Notes under the pieces: model-generated
What the model saw: the letters and a program-made list of their open reading frames with translations, nothing else
Databases searched by the model: none
Told to the model about the DNA's origin: nothing
Program-made: the position numbers and the translations under genes
In this document: piece after piece, positions 22,112-34,300 of the stretch
Layout of the letters: each line of letters starts with the position of its first letter
Position numbering within the stretch: position 1 is the stretch's first letter
From: Isoetes taiwanensis
Taxonomy: Eukaryota; Streptophyta; Lycopodiopsida; Isoetales; Isoetaceae
NCBI GenBank assembly: GCA_021234155.1
Contig: JAJEKV010000078.1
Span: 2,721,682-2,785,681 of the forward strand
Direction of reading: 5' to 3'
DNA: 64,000 nt

Positions 22112-24479
22112 CCTTTCATGCTAATAATGAGCATAACCAACCTCCGTGTAAGTTTGCCCATTTGTCCCATTCCATCCCGATGAATTATAATTCTCTAGCC
22201 ATTTTTCGCCACCGCCTCCAACACTATTTTGACCCGCTTTTTTGTGCTTTTCCCAATAGGCATAAGACCTCAATAGCAAATGCTCAAGAGCAACAAAGGA
22301 AGTAAACTGAAACATTCAAGACGAAAGAAATTACAAAGTGCTATATATCCATGTCCATTTGTTTCATCAATGCTATGTCCTCCGCAGCAAAGTTTGCATA
22401 GAAAAGAAAAAAACTACCTAAAAAAAATCCCTTAACCAAGTACAATCTTGCAAAGAATTTTGAGAATGTGCTGAACCATAGATGGTTCCGCTTTTTACCA
22501 AAAGAGTGGAGAATGTGTCCCATAGACTTGGATTTATGGCACTTTTTTAGCCGCACCTTCATACCGAAAAGCAATGATTGATTCATTAATGCATAAGATT
22601 TCGAAAACCGACTAATGTTGGGGAAGCGGTATGAAAACCGATAAGCGTAAGAGGAAGTGCCAAAAATGAACTCCGAGGAAATCCCATTGTCACCGGCCAG
22701 CATTGTTTGCAAATCTTGTGTATCGAAAGCAGCGACAAACTTGTCGCAACGATCGGGATAAAGATAGAGACCTACAATTGATTTCTAAGAGTGCAACCAT
22801 GCTTTGCAAGAAAGGCCTCACCGGCGCCTACTCATATAGCACTTGTGCAAAATTTGCAAGGAAACATGCATTACATTATGACATAAATAAAAGAGAATTG
22901 CGGAGGTTTAATTGCACAAACCAAGCAAAATACTTCATTGCAAAATATCTCTCAAGGTATTTAGTATATTGATTCAAAAGCCACTGACTACATGTCCGCC
23001 AATAAATCCATTTACACGGTAATACCATAAAATGGAGAAAAAGAATGGTCAAAGTTAGTAAAGGCAAGCATCTAAATATTGCATGATGTACATTCTCGCT
23101 TGGTAAATTGCCAACATGGGATCTTGATCTAAACAATGCATGACATGTAGCAAAAAGTAGAGGCCAAATTTATTATCCATCTCAAAACTTGATGATGAAG
23201 GCACTCTAATGAAATTTGATTATGGAAAAGTGTGCAATTAAAGGCAAAAAGCTTTGGCTACGAACATGATTGATCCTAGATTCTCTACTATTGAAAAGAA
23301 CATGGAACAAAAAGAACATGGGACATAAGAACTACCACCCATTTAAAACAGAAAGCTCTCAAATTTGCAAACCAAAAGCTCTAAAAAACACTCCACCTTT
23401 AACCTCAAACCGTGGTGCCATGATTTGTGATTCTTACTATATACGATCGCAACTAAAATCCAACATGATTGAGATTGTTTGACATATGCCCTAAAATGAA
23501 AGTAGATAAAGATCCACCAAATAAAATAAATGATGTTAGATTGAGAACCCCATATTTAAATAGAAAAAGTAAATGATACGGTGGTAATAGATAAACTCAC
23601 ATGGCACAAAAATAAGAAAAGGCATGCTAAGCTCCACATATTCTTTTCGTGCGAAGCCAAAAAATCGCCCTCATAATATAAGCAACTTAACATAGCATAA
23701 TTCCAAAGCTAAACTACAAATGAACCCCAAGATAACCTACAAAATGGCATCGGAGTTCACCGCTTAGAGTAGGACTATGGCTAACTAAACTATTCAAAAA
23801 TAAACTCACTTTGAGGCCACAAATTCCATTAATTTTTACCAACTTCATGGCAAAACACAACAACAAACCTGAAACTATGGGAAGAACTTAAGAATGTGGA
23901 TATCCAAAAACCAATACCTAAATATGATTCGCCCATTTATGTTGAGAAAATGATCTCACATCCTCACCGCATAAGTGGAGGACGCTGATCAAGAGACACC
24001 GAAGAGATATAAGGACGCTTGGGCTGGATCGATCCGATAAACAAATACACCTCTTCATAATACAACTATATATTCATGGCTACTTGCCTTGGGGCCTGTC
24101 CAACCGTTTTCCTCCTCGATCAATACATCTATTCTTGATATCCGCTCTCTGTTTTCTCGTTTTCTAATATGGTATCGTGAGCCTCGGGCTTGAAATCTTG
24201 GGCATACAAGAAGGAGATTCGACAAAGGAAGAAATCAAATCGGAAGAAATGTAAGAGCCAAATCTTCTAAACCCTCGAGGGCGATCACTCACCGATTACA
24301 AGATGCACGCAGGTTATCACGGTGAGATCTTCAAATTTAGATCTTCACAGTGTCGTATGCCCCAAAAAGCCACGCTTGAGGATGCCAATAATAACTTTTG
24401 GTAACAATTAGATATTTTGTTACTAAAATAGTTTGCTTATTAAACAATTATAAATATTATTGGAAAACCATGGATACTC

Positions 24480-25220
24480 TATCCAAGGGTAAATATTATA
24501 TGATCGAAAAAATCAATCACCAAAAAACTTCCACACTTGGCAAGTCAAGATGAAGTTCCATCTAATCGATTATTTGGAGTCGCCGACGGTTCTCGAGAAG
24601 AAACCAAGTGATGTCACCGAAGCTTGTGAAATAGGAATTAAAGAATAAGAAAGCTATGGCCATGATTGGATTGGGATTAGGAGACTCATAAATTCACCAT
24701 GTGGATTTCTCCAAATCGCAAGAGATATCCGAATACTCGACCAAATCTTTGGAGCGCAAATCAAGCATTCAAAGGTACTTCTAAAGAGAAACTATTTGAA
24801 ATTCAATGGATGAAGGAGAAAGCCTTTGTCAACATCTAAACGAAGTTAAGATCCATTCTGAATCAACTAGCCAGATCAACGCAAGAGTAGAGGAAGATGA
24901 TGCTAAAGCAATTTTATTCCAAAGTCTTCCACCTTCTTTCTAGAATAATGCCGAACCACTCTCCAGATTGTAGAACATCTTACTTTTAAGCGATTATTGC
25001 CTCTTTATTGGAAGAAGAGCTTAAATTGCGAAAAGCAAGATCTTTCCTCCGTGGGCAATGTTCGCTAAGGGAAAGGATAAACAAGGAGAAAGTGAAGAAC
25101 AAAATGATAGCACTAGCAATATGGCGTAAAGAAAACCAGAAAATGCCGCTTATTGTGGAAAAGCCGCCATTGGGCAATCTAGATTGTCGAAAGAAGAAAA
25201 ATAATGAATCAAAAATCTAA
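24480..25220 (+). pseudogene. Copia-type gag remnant
   Basis: Frame-shifting fragments read MKFHLIDYLE-like, DVTEACE, AMIGLGLGDS and HHVDFSKS, QMDEGESLCQHLNEVK (about 24800-24850), DDAKAILFQSLPPSF (24900-24940), then a Lys-rich stretch and a decayed CCHC knuckle (YCGKAAIG near 25155). This block order is that of the UBN2-type gag of plant copia elements. The knuckle has lost some cysteine and histidine positions. No downstream pol. Confidence 0.7.
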
Positions 25221-25452
25221 AGAACCCAACTCAAGAGCTTTATCGCTATAATTGAAGATGATGAAGACTTAGGTTTCTAGAACTAAGGTCTATGAATGCA
25301 GATAAGAAGAAGTCACTAAAGGGTGATTAGACCTCCCAAGCGCATAATCACGGACTAGGAGACAAGTTGATTGGAAGAATCAACAATCTTATCCGGTCAT
25401 TAGGTCTTAGGTCATATATTAGATATGCTATATTATAGAGATGCTAGATCAT

Positions 25453-25674
25453 GGGAGGGTGTTGAGGATGATCTTGCACCTTCTTGGTGTGGATCGATGA
25501 TGTGGCATGCCCTTTGGGCTTTAATGGTCATCTCTCCAAGAGACACATCTCTATGATCGAGACACACCTCTTCATAATTCATCCTATAAATGTACAAGCC
25601 AAGGTCGGGGCTATTCCACCATTCAGATAATATATGCTTCCGCTATTCATATTTGTGAGATGGTATCGAGCCCG
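25453..25674 (+). mobile_element. Internal third LTR with its own purine tract and primer binding site
   Basis: GGGAGGG at 25453-25459 is a purine tract. An LTR-like 201-bp segment (25460-25660) begins TGTTGAGGATGATC and contains ACACCTCTTCATAAT, shared with the outer LTRs, and a TATA box (CTATAAATG, about 25585). A primer binding site TGGTATCGAGCCCG follows at 25661. It differs from the outer LTRs over most of its middle, so it belongs to a related subfamily. No 5-bp duplication flanks it. Confidence 0.65.
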
Positions 25675-26363
25675 TGTCGTAGCCTAGGCAAATTGTGCTT
25701 AGAAGGATGGAGGACGCCAATCTTCGAGGGTCGGCAATGAGGAGGACGAGCCTCCTCGATCCGTAAGAGAAGTGGGCCTATTCTATTTATGCCATTTCCA
25801 TATCAATCCATCCAAAGAAGATCCGGATGCCTGCATGCATTCCGGATATGGTGTCGCCGGTGAAGGCATCTTGTGCTTAGATGTTTGTGAAGAATTTGGC
25901 AAAGCAGGAGAGATGAAGCCCAAGCGGTACATTCAAGATGCATGTTAGAGACTCCAATTTGTTGCTCAAGACTCAACTCCATCCCCTCAGAGAAGCCTGG
26001 TCCAAAACCAATTGGTCCAAGAACCCACATAGTGGTTTGTTGCGTATAGCAGCCAAGACCCAGACCGCAATTTGAGGGGGAGTTGTCTGAAGATCTTGTT
26101 CTGGTTTGGGATGCGGATCAAGGGGAGTGTTGAGAAATGATCTCACATCCTCACCGTACAAGTGGAGGACGCCGATCAAGAGACACCGAAAGCGATTACG
26201 GTGACGTTTGGGCTGATCGATCCAAACCAAACAAATACACCTCTTCATAATACTGCCTAGATATTCATGGCTATGGTTGGGGCCTGTCCAACCGGGTTTT
26301 CCTCGATCAATACATCTATTCTTGATATCCTCTCTCTATCGTTTTACATTTTCTAATAATTTA

Positions 26364-29300
26364 AGTTTTTGAAACAGATAAATTGTTTATAAAAGCGCTC
26401 TCGGATATGTCTTTGCAAAGACCAACTCCTAGTATATAATAAGCAGCTACTCGTGCATCCAAATTTGAACACTCATATCCAAAACAACCTAAATGGTACT
26501 TTAGTTTCACAAACGGTCCTGAACAAAGGCTCTAATCCGTTTGCAATTGAAATAAGAAAAGTCGAATGAAGAAATACATAAGATTACCGATTTGATAGTA
26601 TCATATAGCAAAGCTGCTCAAATAGAATCGACATCCACACCATGTTGCATCTACCTTGCTGAGATATGCTGCAAGAGCTCAGAGCATTGGCAGTGCACCT
26701 TATCCATGAAGCTATGCACCTTGATGATTTATACACCACTTGTCTTCAAATCGGGTAAAGCGAGATGGAGCAATGATGTTCGGCCAAGTCTTTGGAAGTT
26801 CCAAGCCCCTACACATCATCGCGGGCCCCTTGTAGCTCTAAGAAGGAAATTGGCATGGTATCCGTCGAAAGCGATGGATACCTCTCTAATCTCGAGTTCT
26901 TTGAATGAAATCTAAAGATGCAAAGCGAAGGCGGTGGAGATCTCAGCATTATTTGAATAAAACCTAAAGCATTATTTGAATGAAATGTGAAGATGCAACT
27001 TAAAGACAACGGAAGAAAGTCCTCCCTGTTATGAAAACATAAAGACGAAAATTAAAATAAAAACCATGAAATGTGTAGATGCAAACCCTCACTTTCTAGA
27101 AGTCTTCTTGATCCATTTCCATTTGATTTGCAAACGGATCGACCAAATCGGGACGCTCCCAATGCACCTTATTTAGCTTAAAAGACCATGGAAATCATTT
27201 GGATTCATCATTTGAATTGGACAGAGTAAACATGGAGAAGACATCATCGAAAGTGAAGATAGGGCCACGGTTGTTTCCTCGCATGCATTCACCCACAATC
27301 ATGGCATACATGCATGTAACGCCAGCTGCAATTGGAGAGTCAAAGAAGAAGCAATCGAATAGAGAATTTGGAGCTCCAAAATCATATCAGAAAAACTCTC
27401 ACGATTTTTGGAATGTCGGAAATTTGTTTCGCTCCTATACTCCCCCAAAATCTTAGAAATATAACTTAAAAAAATTCCAAAAACATTTTAGACCAGACCG
27501 GAAAATCCCAAATTAACAAGATGGATTTTTGAAATGGAAGCTCTTAACGTGTCTTTAACAACGTTTAATTAGAACAACTTTCTTTTTGCTACATAATTTC
27601 TTCTTTTTCGAGGGTTTTTAAGGGGCTTCTAGTTAGTTTTGCTAACTTAACTAAACCTGCGTGTGAACCTCAACAGTCTTATAAGTTCCTCCAAATTAAA
27701 AACCTAACAAGTTTTATCTTGCTAAAGCCTTCTGTCTTTGTTTTTTTTTTTTTTTTTAAATTATTGAATTCATTATCTCAATATATATAATGCGCGTCAT
27801 TAACTCACTTTAGACGTGTCATACCCATAAATTTCCATTGCCTAAAATTTCAAGAATTGAGTGTTAGAAGCATGAGCTCCAAGCTTTTTCCATCGTCTAC
27901 TTTCATACGAATCAAGAACTAGGTATCGTCTGTAGACTTTTTCCATCATCTAATTCCATATGAATTAAAAATTAGGCATCAGCTCTCGGCTTTTTCCGTC
28001 ATCTAATTTTGATGAATTGGAAAATTGGTATGTTTGTGGGCGCGTCGGGCTTGACAGGTATTTTTGTTCTGCCTTCAAAACAAGAAGAGAGCTATGGCGA
28101 AGTAGGAGAGACTGATTTGAGGAAAATACAACAAAAGAAAACAGAGCAAGAAAATCAGCTTGATCTTTTATTGTTCTAAGCAGGAGCAACTTTGCAACAA
28201 GAAAAAAATGGCAGGAGCCTCGACTTAGAGCTTGAAGGCGCCATAATAGCCGAAGGTTGAAGATGCCATAGCCGCCCTACCGGAGTTTAGTCACAACGAA
28301 GCAAGAACCGACCCTGTGCAACAGACAAGAAAAAAAAAATTATTCGTCGGCGAGCTTATGGTGGCACCGCTTGAGACATAGTATCATGAACGCCTAACAT
28401 TGCCTTACTTAAGGTCTGGACCTGGAATTGAAGAATTCGCTTGCCATTTTTGGATGCCAATGCCACAACTCGGTTTGTCTTCTTGTGGGATAATTTTTGT
28501 GCTCATGTGTGCAATCTTTGTCGTCTTTTGTGCATAGGCTCGTTCTTTGCTGATCATTTCTATTCCACACATCCAAGAAATGAGAATTAGGTATAGGTGT
28601 TCATAGGAACGATGCATGTTTGATGTCGCGGCTTACCTTGCCATGTGGCTTAGAAAATCCAGGAATTCCATCCCATGGGAAGCCGGCCTTAATAAAATTA
28701 ATACTTCAGGCCCTTAGAGTCCAGCTTAGCCTCGATTCCTCGAAACCTTCCTTCTGTGAGAAGAGTGCCTGCTAATCACCAATCTGCCCATAAAGCCTTC
28801 TAAGATCCACCATATCTCCTCTTTCCATACTTCATTTGATCTCCTCTACATAGCTCGTAAGAAGCGCTCAATGGCCCTCGCAGAGTCATTCTAAAACCGC
28901 TGAAGTATTCTTGCTTGCCCCGAATCCCAAATCGGCCCCGAAATCCCAAATCGCCCCCGGAAATCCGGGCCTTTGAAATGGCAAACGGGCTCTACCTACA
29001 AAGGGGACACGAACGTAGAAGGCAAGAAACGAACAGGACTAATTTCGCCATAGCAGAGCCTGATGGCGTGAACCCATGGACGTAGGGGTTTCCGTGGGGA
29101 AACGCTGGCGGCGCCAATCGCCGGGGCTAACACCCAACGTGGCGGCCGCCGCGGGCTTCCCACGGAACCCCTCGCACCCATGGGTTCCCTAGCACATGAA
29201 AAACGGCCCTAAGTTCTAAGCTTGTACAAGTCGTATCTTGAAAATAAGGTTCTAAAAATTTCAACCCTAGTAGACCATTAAGATGACATTGTCTATATGA

Positions 29301-29605
29301 ACGGCTTATAAACAATACACTGGTGATAAATATTATATAGACAACCCATACCTAGGCTAGTCATCATGCCAGGTTGGCAAAAGAAATTATATTATGGCCA
29401 CGCGGGATCAAGATATAGCCACGCGGGATCAAATTATAGCCACGCGTCCATCAAATCGTATCCAGGCGTGCATCACAATCACTCACGCGTGGTAGTCTAA
29501 TGATCACGCGTCCAGAATATTTCAGAGCATCTTTCCGTTCTTCATTTCCCACTTTCCGTACTGTCAAATTTTACAGGAATTTGATTGCATTGTTTGTTTG
29601 ATCTA
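26364..29605. other. No supported gene
   Basis: About 3.2 kb between the LTR element and the heat-shock gene. Open frames at 26592-26915 and 27199-27456 (plus) have no motif I recognise. A T-run at 27740-27757 and an inverted repeat at 29069-29191 are the only structured parts. The heat-shock gene promoter must lie at the right end; I saw no convincing array of nGAAn heat-shock elements. Confidence 0.4.
29069..29191. repeat. GC-rich inverted repeat (fold-back)
   Basis: GAACCCATGGACGTAGGGG (29069 on) and the sequence ending CACCCATGGGTTCC (about 29190) are reverse complements over some 33 bp, with GTTTCCGTGGGG matching CCCACGGAACC. The loop is about 55 bp. It may be a small MITE or a remnant of one. 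Confidence 0.7.
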
Positions 29606-30606
29606 ATGGCGGCATTTGCTAATTATCTTGATTCTGTTTGTGCTTATCTTGACAAGCTTTCGGATCCATTGTCTGTGTTTGTGGATGACCCTTCTGCACA
29701 GGACGCGAGCGCCATGCCCAATATTTGTGTGGACTGGTTAACTCGCGTGGACTGGTTGGAAACTTCTGAAGCTCATATTCTCAAAGCAGATATGCCCGGT
29801 AAGTATTTACCAAAATGTTGTAATTCTTGGAATGGCTGTATACCTACTCCGGGAATTTTCGGCGTTCATCTTGGTAATTCTCGTATGAATTTTATAATGT
29901 TGCAGGATGTAATCTTACATTGTCATTGTCAGTCTGTTAAATCTAGGAATCATCTTTTAATTCTTCAAGAATATGAAATCCAGTGTTCTTTTTGTGCTGC
30001 TATGAAAATCTGGCTAGCTTCCCTTTTTCATTTCCTCTGCGTTCTTGCTTACTACTTGAAATGTTTAGGATCCAATTTCCTGTCCTTGACAATGTTTAAT
30101 GGATCTTTCTTTTCTTCTGTGTTCTGATATATACTGTTATTGAGAATCTTTAATATCTTCGGCTGCCTCTATGATCCCGTTATTGAATCTTTAAGATCTT
30201 TCTTTTCTTCTCTGTTCTGATATATAACTGTTATTGAGAAAATATCTTCGGCTGCCTCTATGATCCCGTTATTGAATCTTTAAGATCCACTTCCGCTTCC
30301 CCTACTTAATAGATTTGCGTTGCTTTGGATTTAAAGTAGGATGCTGTTTTACTTATGACAGGTTTGAAGAAAGATGAAATTAAAGTTCATATTTTGGAAG
30401 GCCATGCGCTGCAAATTTCTGGAGAGAGGAAGAAGGAGAATGCGGAGGAAATAGGCAAATGGCACCGAATGGAGCGTGCTCAGGGCAGTTTTTTTAGGAT
30501 TTTTCGGCTTCCAGGATATCTCAAGCTTGATGAGGTGGAAGCTCGACTAGATGGCGGTGTTCTTACTGTAACGGTTCCCAAGGATCAGAATCAGAACATA
30601 CCCTAG
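29606..30606 (+). CDS. Small heat-shock protein (HSP20/alpha-crystallin), one intron, early stop
   Basis: Exon 1 is 29606-29798 and exon 2 is 30362-30606; the GTAAGT-ACAG intron splits ADMPG|LKKDE, giving 145 residues. The alpha-crystallin domain runs from about residue 46 (WLETSEAHILKADMPGLKKD) through GKWHRMERAQGSFFRIFRLP to the end marker GVLTVTVPK. It is close to cytosolic class I proteins, ATP-independent chaperones that hold unfolding proteins as oligomers. The short N-terminal arm (MAAFANYLDSV) is unlike the usual class I start. TAG at 30604-30606 stops translation, yet the same frame stays open to TGA at 30718-30720 and reads PQERSIEIADD just after the stop. SIEI is the IxI motif that docks oligomers. 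So the gene seems to have lost it by one C-to-T change (CAG to TAG), or the stop is read through or an error. An intron inside the domain is uncommon for class I genes. Confidence 0.85.
30102..30287. repeat. Two-copy 93-bp tandem repeat in the heat-shock gene intron
   Basis: GATCTTTCTTTTCTTCTGTG begins copy 1 at 30102; a near-identical copy starts at 30195. Both contain CTTCGGCTGCCTCTATGATC. Copy 2 lacks about 8 bp. Confidence 0.9.
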
Positions 30607-30903
30607 CCTCAGGAGAGATCTATTGAAATAGCTGATGACAGATCCATTGACGGAACTAATAGATTGCCTAATCAAGAATGCACCGATGTGGAAGGATTAA
30701 TTTCCGTTGTCATAGCTTGATTACTTGATTTCTGGTACTAGATAGCTTTGTTCTTCTATGCAAAGAAGGCAAGAACTATTCCTGTGTGTAGTTCTAACAA
30801 ATAAGAATGTATAGTACCTCCTCCTGCAAGGGATGTTGTTCTCCATAGATGTTTATGTTATATAGAGCTACATATCTTCCTTAGCTTTCTTTTTCTGTCC
30901 AAT

Positions 30904-31060
30904 AAACAATAGCCACAATAGATCTCCAGATTTGGATAATCACGGGTTCCAAATTCCAGTAAACAATAGCCACCATAGACCTCCAAATTTGGATGATCAT
31001 GGGCTTACAACTATGTCCCAGCATAGTTGGCAATGGTTAACCTTCTAATATCTCAATTTT
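30904..31060. repeat. Short repeat also present at 36077-36173
   Basis: ACAATAGCCACCATAGACCT and the following 75 bp (through TGTCCCAGCATA and GGCAATGGTTAA) at 30964-31060 recur in direct orientation at 36077-36173, on the far side of the Mutator-like element. A shorter tandem half copy lies at 30904-30950. Confidence 0.8.
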
Positions 31061-31393
31061 TACAGAAGAGCCAAATGTCATATAACTTGGCAGGAAGGTA
31101 CCATTCATTCTTACTTGCTAATATGAACATTTGAACTTGGCATGCATATAATTGAACTGCAGACCTTTCGTGATCAAGGTGCAAAAATCTGAGAGATTGA
31201 ACTAAGCCAACATAAAGCATTGTACCAGAGATTTTAGATAAATATTGCTTCTTGTCTCTTTGCCATTTTAGATAAATATTGCCACTTTAGATAAACATTG
31301 CTTCTGTCTCTTTGCATGCACTTCATTGTAGGGCTAAATGATGGAAGTGGACTTTATTTTTATCCCTTACGCATTGTGCCCAGGAAAATAGCA

Positions 31394-34300
31394 GCTATGG
31401 ATCGCCCACTTTATTGGATCCCGAAACTGACTTGTCAGACCAAGCGGGGATTCGCCTCAGCGAACCCCAAAAATTCGCCAGAGCAAACCCGCAAATGACG
31501 TGGCGGGCGGGAAGGGGGATGCTGCGTGGCATTGCTTACCGGTTCGCCAAAGCAACCAAACCCGGTTACTCAGCGGTGGCGGCGTGGTGGCGGATGGCCC
31601 TCGACCGATGGCATTGATTAGTGCCCTACCGGGTTCGCCCAAGCGAACCCACCGGCGGGCCAGCGATGGCGGACTGCCGTGCCGGATGGCGGTGACGCAG
31701 TGGTCCAGCGGTTAATTATTGCCCTTACCAGGTTCACCCAAAGCGAACCCACCGGGCGGGCCCACATTATCTATCATACCCAAATCTAAATCACCGAAAA
31801 CACCGAAAAATCACCTCTTCAAACTCCGGTAAAAATCTACGCCATACTCAAAATTTTTGAAAATCAAGACGAAAAAATTGGTTACCGCAGAGGTAATCTT
31901 CTCATGATTGGACTATTAAAATCGGCTGAGTTCACGCATGTGGCTTGAAAACCAGAAACATTAAGAGCATTAAAAGCTCTACCCCCTTTCCGCCCCCCAA
32001 AATGTTTGTCCCACCTCGCCATGGGGTTCGCTTCTCTTGTTTAACCCGTAGGGAACTCAGTATCACATTTGTCCTGGCCCGGTCTGCACTGAACCCTCGG
32101 TGATCGCTCCCACTCCATTAAGGTTAAGCCCAAGCCCGAACCGGTGAGGGCCATACTGCGACCGCCATGCCCGCCACACATCACGCCATGCCCGCCACAT
32201 GACACCGACGGGTTTGGGTTAAGCCCAACCCGAACCGGGAATGCCACGCAGACCGACCCGGGTACTGCGGCCGTCCCCGCCCATCGCCCTGCCCGGGTTC
32301 GGCACCGGGGCGAATCCGGACGGGTTCGCCAGTGAATTTTTGGGGTTCGCCTGGCGTAACCGGATTGGTTTTAAGAACTTCGCTTTGGGAGCCAATAAAG
32401 TGTGCGATCCAGAACCCTATGAGATGAGACACTGGCGTGTACATCCTTATATAATCCTTTGCACCGCAGGTTTGGGTCTTCAAAACTTTCCAGGCGATTC
32501 CACGTGAGTTTGTCGTGGTCGACGCCCTCAAGATGGTTGAACATTCGCTTGTGTCTTTGCCATTTACCATCCCACGCTGCCCCATTCAGCCGAGTTGTGA
32601 TTCAAGTACCTACATCGCGCGCAACACTTTGTTTGTCCCAGAGTCGATGTAACAACTAATCGTCGTTATGCACTCACCCTTGTATGATGTGGTTTTGTCC
32701 GTAGATAAGTTGAAATTGTGCCAACTGGAGATTGTACGCGTGGGCGTTCGGCTCCGTCATCAACTTTGACAGCCGCAGGGCCACGTCTCTTTTTAGCACC
32801 TCCCCGGCCAGGCGTGGCAGTAGATATTTTGCCACGCGACGCTTCAAGATGGAACCAACATGCAAGAACATTGCCTGCAACCTGCTTGTAAAAGCACGAG
32901 TGTCGTTTTCCATCTAGTGATACAATCAATGCACGCTCATCGTACCTGCTCACCGTCTTCCCAACAATGTGGGTCTTCTGACACGACCTCGGTGATAGCA
33001 CGTCTCTCACACCCGTCCATGTCAATCATGATTGACCTGGGCCCGACAGCCCATGCGCTCAAAGACAAGGCGTAGTGCTATCTTGAGTGGCATGTCGTTG
33101 GTGCCCTCGTCGGCCTCTACACCTGCGAGCATGTAAAACACTTGGGAACCCCACACCCCCAAGAATCGGGTACAATGGCTCCGGGTGACAACAAGCAAAC
33201 TTCCACAGATTTGTGCAAAAGGTTGAATCCATAGCCCAACCACCACCGCCGCTCCACCTTTACAAAGAGGCCTCCAATATCTTGTCATCTTGGATGACTA
33301 AGATCCTTAAGCCCACGGGTTTGCGGCATTAGGACTCGGGGCTGGTGGAAAATCACCTTCCTGAGGCTTTCCAATCGTCTATCCCATTCTCAAGGCTTTC
33401 CCCGTGCCCTCGGACTCCACGCCTCACGAGGTGCAATGTGGGTGAAATTGAATGATAAAATATTTTTCATGAGAAGGTCATTGAAACAACAGTTTGGACT
33501 AAAGGTAACCATATCGAACGAAAATAGAGTGAGAACTCGAGAGTTAAATATTGTTCCACTAACTAAGCATTATGAGAAATCTACGACAACATCAACGCTC
33601 CATGGAAAAACAATTTTCAAGGGATCTTGCACAGAATTCTGTGCGATGCGCCCGATTGCCACACATCCTCCCACGCCATCGTGAAGCGGTATATGACTCG
33701 TTCAAGCCCGGGCTTCTTATCATACGTATTTGCGGTCCCGTGCTCTTCTTGAGAGTCCCACGCGCAAAGCGGGTCATCCCAATACTTCTAAGCTCTCTGT
33801 ATGCAGCCGCAAGCGATTCAGGGATGCCGCGGCCATTGACCGGTCCTCGCATTTGAGAAAGGGTCATGGCCCGGTATGTTCTGATAACTCCGCGTATATT
33901 CGTGCACCACTCGATGTAGCACCATTTCCATCTACTTTCACTGTCCGCAGACGAAACAAGCATCCTCTGCGGTGCGACCGTCTGATTTGCCTATCCCCCC
34001 GGGTCCCTCTCCTGCGTGGTTGCCTCCATTGGTGGCAGGCGTAGTCATCCACAACCTCACCGTTGCGGCCGGACATCGTTGATGCTAATGGACCAAACGG
34101 ACACGATAAGTGGTTTGAAGCTCAATCACCCTTTGCTCGAGGCGGTCCATGATGGTCTCCCCGTGAGTAATTGAAGTCGCCGGCCTTCATGGTGCGCCAC
34201 TTTTGCACGCGATGCACACTTCCATGCATGTCGTTATGTATTCTGCATGGGACGCCATGGCCGTAGACCGACTTCCCATTCCTCTGAAATCTTTTGAGAC

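Larger units (their letters stand above)
19725..23934. other. AT-rich spacer with small tandem repeats
   Basis: About 4.2 kb without a supported gene. 19770-19825 could be a last methyltransferase exon (NNFEEVVDSLLDRINSVA then stop) after a TTTTTTTAG acceptor. Longer minus-strand open frames at 22712-22341 and 23136-22876 show no motif I recognise. Repeats at 20746-21040 and 22030-22111 are listed separately. Confidence 0.4.
23935..26363 (+). mobile_element. Short copia-type LTR retrotransposon with target duplication
   Basis: Outer LTRs at 23940-24169 and 26128-26358 start TGTTGAGAAAATG and end TTTTCTAATA, about 85-88 percent alike with several indels. They are flanked by the 5-bp target duplication ATTTA (23935-23939 and 26359-26363). 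A primer binding site TGGTATCGTGAGCC follows the left LTR directly (24170), close to the usual TGGTATCAGAGC (initiator tRNA-Met). A purine tract CAAGGGGAG precedes the right LTR. Only 1.96 kb lies between, so protease, integrase and RT are absent: a non-autonomous or deleted element. LTR divergence suggests an old insertion. A third LTR lies inside (separate entry). Confidence 0.85.

Noticed and set aside
22341-23136. Two longer minus frames suggestive of a gene
   Set aside because: No conserved motif, frames do not join through plausible splice sites, and hydrophobic content follows the T-rich composition.
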